A DNA stretch of 64,000 bases, from positions 1-64,000 of the forward strand of contig NZ_JANHLE010000022.1 of assembly GCF_028682475.1 (NCBI RefSeq). Direction: 5' to 3'. The notes beneath the pieces are model-generated. The model was not told the origin of the DNA and did no database searches. It saw only the letters and a list, made by a program, of their open reading frames with translations. The DNA is from Pseudomonas putida. GTDB taxonomy: Bacteria; Pseudomonadota; Gammaproteobacteria; Pseudomonadales; Pseudomonadaceae. The position numbers were made by a program, and so were the translations under genes. Shown here piece by piece: positions 60,448 through 64,000 of the stretch (position 1 is the stretch's first letter; every line of letters begins with the position of its first letter).

Positions 60448-62157
60448 CTAGTTCCCTGGTGCAACACGCAGCACTTCCGCCGCCGTGGTCAGGCCTTTCG
60501 CCACCTTCTGTGCGCCGCGCTGGTGCAGGCTCGTCAGGCCTTCGTCGCGGGCTTGCCGGCGCAACATGGCCAGGTCGGTATCGTCGCAAATCTGGCTGCT
60601 CAGCCGTTCGTCCATGCACAGCAGTTCATGGATACCGGTACGCCCGTGATAGCCGGTCTGCCGGCACGCATTGCAACCTTTGGCCTGATAACCGGCTTCA
60701 CCTTCCGGCGCCGGGACTTTGCAGGCCCGGCACAGCGTACGTACCAGGCGCTGGGCCATGACCCCGATCAGTCCGGCCTTGATCAAGTGCGGTGCGACAC
60801 CTAGCTCAAGCAGGCGGTTGATGGCGCTGCAGGCGTCGTTGCTGTGCAGGGTGGAGAGCACCAGGTGACCGGTCAGTGCTGCCTGGAAGGCCACCTGGGC
60901 GGTTTCCAGGTCGCGGATTTCACCGATCATGATGATGTCCGGGTCCTGGCGCAGCAGGGCGCGGGCGCCTTCGGCAAAACCCAGGTCAATGGCCGGATGG
61001 ACCTGCAGCTGGTTGAAGCCGGGTTCGACCATTTCGATCGGGTCTTCGACGGTACACAGGTTGACCTGCGGTGTGGCCAGGTACTTGAGGGTGGCGTACA
61101 GGGTGCTGGTCTTGCCGGACCCGGTCGGCCCGGTGACCAGGATCAGGCCGTGGCGCTGGCCGATCAGCGCTTGCCAGCGCAGCAGGTCGTCACCCTCCAG
61201 CCCTAGCTGGCGCAAGTCCTGCTGCAGCAGGGTGGGGTCGAAAATGCGCAACACCAGCTTTTCACCGAAGGTGGTGGGCAGGGTCGACAGACGCAGCTCG
61301 ACTTCGTTGCCAGCCGCCAGGCGGGTCTTGATCCGGCCATCCTGGGGGCGGCGCTTTTCCGCAACGTTCATGCGCCCAAGGGTTTTCAGGCGGCTGATGA
61401 TCGCCAGGGTGACCTCGGCGGGGAACTGATAGACCGGGTGCAGCAAGCCGTCGATGCGAAAGCGCAAATGGCCCTGGTCGCGCCGGGGTTCCAGATGGAT
61501 ATCGCTGGCGCGTTGATCGAAAGCGTACTGCAGCAGCCAGTCGACGATGGTGACGATATGGGCATCATCGTCTTCGCGCTGCTGGCCGTTTTCACCCAGT
61601 TCGAGCAGTTGTTCAAGACTGCCCGGTGAAGACGAAGCGATTGGCTGGCGGCTGGCACCGTTGACCGAGCGGGCGAGGTGGAAGAACGCCTGACTGAACT
61701 GGCGAATCTGCACGGGGCTGGCCAGCACGTGCTTGATCGGGCGTCGCAGGACCTGGGCCAGATCGGCTTCCCAGGACCTGACATAGGGCTCGGCGCTGGC
61801 CACGGTGACGGCAAGGTTATCCACAGCAATCGCCAGAATGCCGTGACGCCGGGCAAAGGCTGCGGACATCAGGCCAGTGGTGGCGTTGAGGTCGAGTTGC
61901 AGCGGGTCGATGTACAGGTACGGCAGTCCGGCCTGTTTGGCCAGCCACTGGCACAGGGTTTCCAGGTCCAGGCGCTGTCCGGGTTGGCGTGGATCAGGCA
62001 GGGCCTGGCGGGCGATGTGCTCGAGCGGGTGGACGTCGCTGGCCAGGTGATGCGTTCGCAGTAGCTGAGCGGCGTCCGGGTTGATGAGTCGAGCGTCGAG
62101 CAGGTCGGTCAGCAGGCCGTCCAGGCTCAGCCTGCGATCCTCGTCGCTGACAGTCAT
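60448..62157 (-). CDS. GspE/PilB-type secretion ATPase, orphan
   Basis: A 569-residue hexameric ATPase of type II secretion or type IV pili. The N-terminal MshEN-like part (about 1-190) precedes the ATPase core with GPTGSGKTSTLY (about 342-353), the Asp box (TVEDPIE) and Walker B (IIMIGEIRD). The zinc site has four Cys (LCRACK and GCNACRQ). No other secretion or pilus gene lies near, so its partner machine is elsewhere. I chose ATG 62157, after AAGGA. Confidence 0.92.
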   Translation of the reverse strand: MTVSDEDRRLSLDGLLTDLLDARLINPDAAQLLRTHHLASDVHPLEHIARQALPDPRQPGQRLDLETLCQWLAKQAGLPYLYIDPLQLDLNATTGLMSAAFARRHGILAIAVDNLAVTVASAEPYVRSWEADLAQVLRRPIKHVLASPVQIRQFSQAFFHLARSVNGASRQPIASSSPGSLEQLLELGENGQQREDDDAHIVTIVDWLLQYAFDQRASDIHLEPRRDQGHLRFRIDGLLHPVYQFPAEVTLAIISRLKTLGRMNVAEKRRPQDGRIKTRLAAGNEVELRLSTLPTTFGEKLVLRIFDPTLLQQDLRQLGLEGDDLLRWQALIGQRHGLILVTGPTGSGKTSTLYATLKYLATPQVNLCTVEDPIEMVEPGFNQLQVHPAIDLGFAEGARALLRQDPDIIMIGEIRDLETAQVAFQAALTGHLVLSTLHSNDACSAINRLLELGVAPHLIKAGLIGVMAQRLVRTLCRACKVPAPEGEAGYQAKGCNACRQTGYHGRTGIHELLCMDERLSSQICDDTDLAMLRRQARDEGLTSLHQRGAQKVAKGLTTAAEVLRVAPGN

Positions 62158-62256
62158 GTGGCGTCCTTGCCTTGCTGCCTGAAGGGGTGGCAAACACAAG
62201 CGTAGTTGACTCTGGGCAATAGCAAGGACGATCTGCGTATCCGGGCATTTCCAGGC

Positions 62257-62577
62257 TCAGTCCGGACGCTGGGCCTGTTGCAGGCGGACCTCGTCGACAC
62301 AGATAAGATTGCGCATTTTCTGGGCAATGAGTTCGGCGCGGTGCCAGCTCAAACCGGCAATCTCGATCTCGATGTCGAGCAGATCGCCCTGTTGCTTCAT
62401 CAGCACTTTATGCGGCGTGAGGAACTGCAGGGCGAACAGGTTCAACACCCGGCACAGGCTGTCGGGTTCGGCTTCGACCTGCAGATGGTAATGCACGCAG
62501 CTGTGGGCACGGCCGACGGCCCAGACGTCGTCACGCAGCGGGGTCAGCGGGCTGTCGAAGCGTTCAAGTGCGCTCAT
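62257..62577 (-). CDS. ACT-like small conserved protein
   Basis: A 106-residue protein. Residues about 25-100 have the alternating pattern and spacing of a single ACT-like fold (VHYHLQVEAEPDSLCRVLNLFAL, then DLLDIEIEIAGLSWHRAELIAQKM), similar to the IlvM acetolactate-synthase small subunit; this assignment is by eye. It diverges from an AsnC/Lrp regulator, so an amino-acid link is plausible. Start at 62577 follows CGGAG. Confidence 0.65.
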   Translation of the reverse strand: MSALERFDSPLTPLRDDVWAVGRAHSCVHYHLQVEAEPDSLCRVLNLFALQFLTPHKVLMKQQGDLLDIEIEIAGLSWHRAELIAQKMRNLICVDEVRLQQAQRPD

Positions 62578-62652
62578 GGGATTCTCCGGATTCAATGCGA
62601 GAAATTTTCACATGCGCAAGCCGGTATTTTTTCTCTATGATCGACAGATATG

Positions 62653-62678
62653 GCGAATGTTCGACTTGTTCAATTCGC
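62653..62678. promoter_or_regulatory. Inverted repeat in the divergent ACT-like/AsnC promoter region
   Basis: GCGAAT and ATTCGC with a 14-base spacer, 26 bases before the regulator gene. Lrp-type proteins bind such loose dyads and often control their own gene. Confidence 0.3.
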
Positions 62679-62703
62679 AAAAGCGCACATTGTGAGAATA
62701 GTT

Positions 62704-63174
62704 ATGCAAAGCGAACTGGATGCTTATGACCGCCGCATTCTGGCCCTGCTGCAGGAGGACGCTTCGCTGTCCAGCGCGCAGATTGCCGAGCGTGTCGGTC
62801 TTTCGCAGTCACCCTGCTGGCGACGGATTCAGCGCTTGAAGGAGGAGGGGGTGATACGCGGCCAGGTGACCTTGCTCGACCGCAAGAAGATCGGCCTGAA
62901 CACGCAGATTTTCGCCGAGGTCAAACTCAATGCCCACGGGCGCTCCAACTTCACCGAATTCACCGAGGCGATTCGCGGGTTTCCGGAGGTGCTGGAGTGT
63001 TATGTGCTGATGGGCGCGGTGGATTTTCTGTTGCGCATTGTCACCCCGGACATCGAAGCCTACGAACGGTTTTTCTTCGAGAAGCTGTCGATGGTACCGG
63101 GGATCCAGGAGGTCAACTCGATCGTGGCCTTGTCCGAAATCAAGTCCACGACCAGTCTACCGGTGCTGCGCTAG
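62704..63174 (+). CDS. AsnC/Lrp family transcriptional regulator
   Basis: A 156-residue regulator with an N-terminal winged helix-turn-helix (about 5-60: LDAYDRRILALLQ, LSSAQIAERVGLSQSPCWRRIQRL) and a C-terminal RAM/ACT ligand domain (about 70-150). Family members sense amino acids. I chose the ATG at 62704, matching the conserved start. It ends three bases from the convergent CYTH gene. Confidence 0.93.
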   Translation: MQSELDAYDRRILALLQEDASLSSAQIAERVGLSQSPCWRRIQRLKEEGVIRGQVTLLDRKKIGLNTQIFAEVKLNAHGRSNFTEFTEAIRGFPEVLECYVLMGAVDFLLRIVTPDIEAYERFFFEKLSMVPGIQEVNSIVALSEIKSTTSLPVLR

Positions 63175-63177
63175 GGC

Positions 63178-64000
63178 TTACTTGCGCAGCAGATGCTTCC
63201 AGCCGCGGCTCTGGAACACGGCCATGGCCTGATCGGCACGGGCTTGCAGAACTTCGCTGCGCACCTCAGCTTCCACTTCGTCGCTGATCGACTGGTTGGC
63301 CAGCTCGTGCAGCTTGTTCAACTCACCGAACAGGCGGTCCAGATCCGGGCTCTCCAGCACCTGACGGGCATGGTGCAGCCAGGCCAGCAGACGCTCGATA
63401 CGCGGCAGCTGTTCGGCCAGGTCTTCCGGCTGGCGATGGTACAGCGGCAGGTTCAGGGCCTTGGCCTCGTCGGCCAGCAGCACGTTCAGCCAGTTGCCCA
63501 GCTGTGCTGCGCCTTGACGGTCGCCGCGCTTGTTGCGCTCGACGGTCCAGCCACGGGCCAGCAGCCAGCGCGAGGTTTCCAGGGAGAACTGACCCCAGCG
63601 GGTGTCCAGCAGCTCTTCGGCGAACTGCTCGGGGGCGGCACGGCGCACGTCTTCGTCGTCATTGCCGGCCAGTACCAGCGGGCGCCAGTCTTCCAGCAGC
63701 GCGTCGAGGCTGCTGCGCAGGGCGGCGGTGGTGGTACGCGGCGCGGCCTGACCGAGGCTGCTGGCCAGCGCGCGCAGTTCGGCCAGGGCCTGAACCCAGT
63801 CCTGCAGCAGGCGCCAGTGGCCATTGAAACGGTATTGTTCGGCCAGGCGCTGGCTGGCGCCGAGCAGTTGCCAGCCGAGGGCGGCGAAGGCGTCGTCCAG
63901 GGGCATTTCGGCGCTCAGTTCGGCAGCCGGCAGGCTCAGCGCGTAGCTGGCCGGATCGAGCAGGCGATAACCGCGTTCGGCCTTGCTGATGTCGCAGGGG
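63178..64000 (-). CDS. CYTH/CHAD domain inorganic triphosphatase (partial)
   Basis: The C-terminal 273 residues or so of a larger protein whose start lies beyond the window; the frame is open to base 64000 with no stop. The visible N-terminal edge (CDISKAERGYRLLDP) is the end of a CYTH triphosphate-tunnel domain, and the rest is the helical CHAD-like domain rich in conserved His and Arg. Full proteins of this type hydrolyse inorganic triphosphate. CHAD domains bind polyphosphate, an interesting link to the ppk/ppx region. An internal ATG at 63906 is not the true start. Confidence 0.85.
   Translation of the reverse strand, partial: PCDISKAERGYRLLDPASYALSLPAAELSAEMPLDDAFAALGWQLLGASQRLAEQYRFNGHWRLLQDWVQALAELRALASSLGQAAPRTTTAALRSSLDALLEDWRPLVLAGNDDEDVRRAAPEQFAEELLDTRWGQFSLETSRWLLARGWTVERNKRGDRQGAAQLGNWLNVLLADEAKALNLPLYHRQPEDLAEQLPRIERLLAWLHHARQVLESPDLDRLFGELNKLHELANQSISDEVEAEVRSEVLQARADQAMAVFQSRGWKHLLRK

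Noticed and set aside
60603..60611. CCGTTCGTC, an AlgR-box match
   Set aside because: It lies inside the coding region of the GspE-type ATPase, far from any promoter, and a nine-base match is expected by chance.

Overview
The window is ordinary chromosomal DNA of a fluorescent pseudomonad, most like the Pseudomonas putida group. The support is uniformly high GC with GC-rich third codon positions, the gene order (xerC-dapF-lysA, argH-algR-hemCD, algQ/algP, hemB-ppk/ppx, trxA-rho-ubiD, pepP-ubiH, gcvTHP), and six copies of the 'GGGAGCGGGCTTGCC'-type REP palindrome typical of P. putida relatives. No insertion sequence, prophage, integrase cassette, CRISPR array, rRNA or tRNA gene was seen. Almost every base belongs to an intact core gene; only the last gene (CYTH/CHAD triphosphatase) runs off the window.

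Layout. 1-5100: a minus-strand operon lptM-lysA-dapF-DUF484-xerC-HAD, with divergent cyaY and a DUF1289 gene. 5400-9500: rnk and convergent cyaA (class I adenylate cyclase), then two small conserved genes. 9650-12000: a GST-like gene and convergent argH. 12087-17032: algR and the haem operon hemC-hemD-hemX-hemY; no algZ/fimS kinase lies between argH and algR. 17249-20916: dsbB, the anti-sigma factor algQ, an FKBP isomerase and the histone-H1-like algP. 20967-29600: an ABC-F ATPase with an MscS-like channel, a LysE/RhtB exporter, a cytochrome c-FTR1 iron permease fusion, YaiI, ElbB and DedA proteins, and hemB. 29611-33346: ppk and ppx, convergent and overlapping. 33589-38000: trxA, rho, ubiD and a ferredoxin-flavin reductase. 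38245-45306: ChaC, a quinone oxidoreductase, a FliL-like protein and a yhiI-rbbA-yhhJ export operon. 45399-52564: EVE protein, a 46-residue membrane protein, ygfA, 6S RNA, zapA and a ZapB-like gene, then ygfB-pepP-ubiH-DUF4442-ubiI. 52681-60026: an iron-binding protein and permease, then gcvT-gcvH-gcvP. 60079-64000: DUF2388, an orphan GspE-type ATPase, an ACT-like small protein, an AsnC/Lrp regulator and the partial CYTH protein.

How the genes work together. Three themes recur. (1) Tetrapyrrole synthesis: hemC, hemD and hemB, with haem-pathway partners hemX and hemY. (2) Polyphosphate: ppk and ppx face each other and share a perfect palindrome carrying both stop codons, and a well-spaced Pho-box promoter lies upstream of hemB-ppk. 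(3) Ubiquinone: ubiD with a flavin reductase, and ubiH/ubiI in the pepP operon. The block ygfA-6S-zapA-ygfB-pepP-ubiH-ubiI-gcvTHP follows the enterobacterial order, interrupted by an iron-uptake pair. I found no clearly new defence or mobile system. The most interesting signals are regulatory: the Pho box before hemB-ppk, the ppk/ppx palindrome, a gcvT leader with mutually exclusive pairings, an algR lacking its usual kinase gene, and a REP element that encodes the C-terminus of a ChaC protein.
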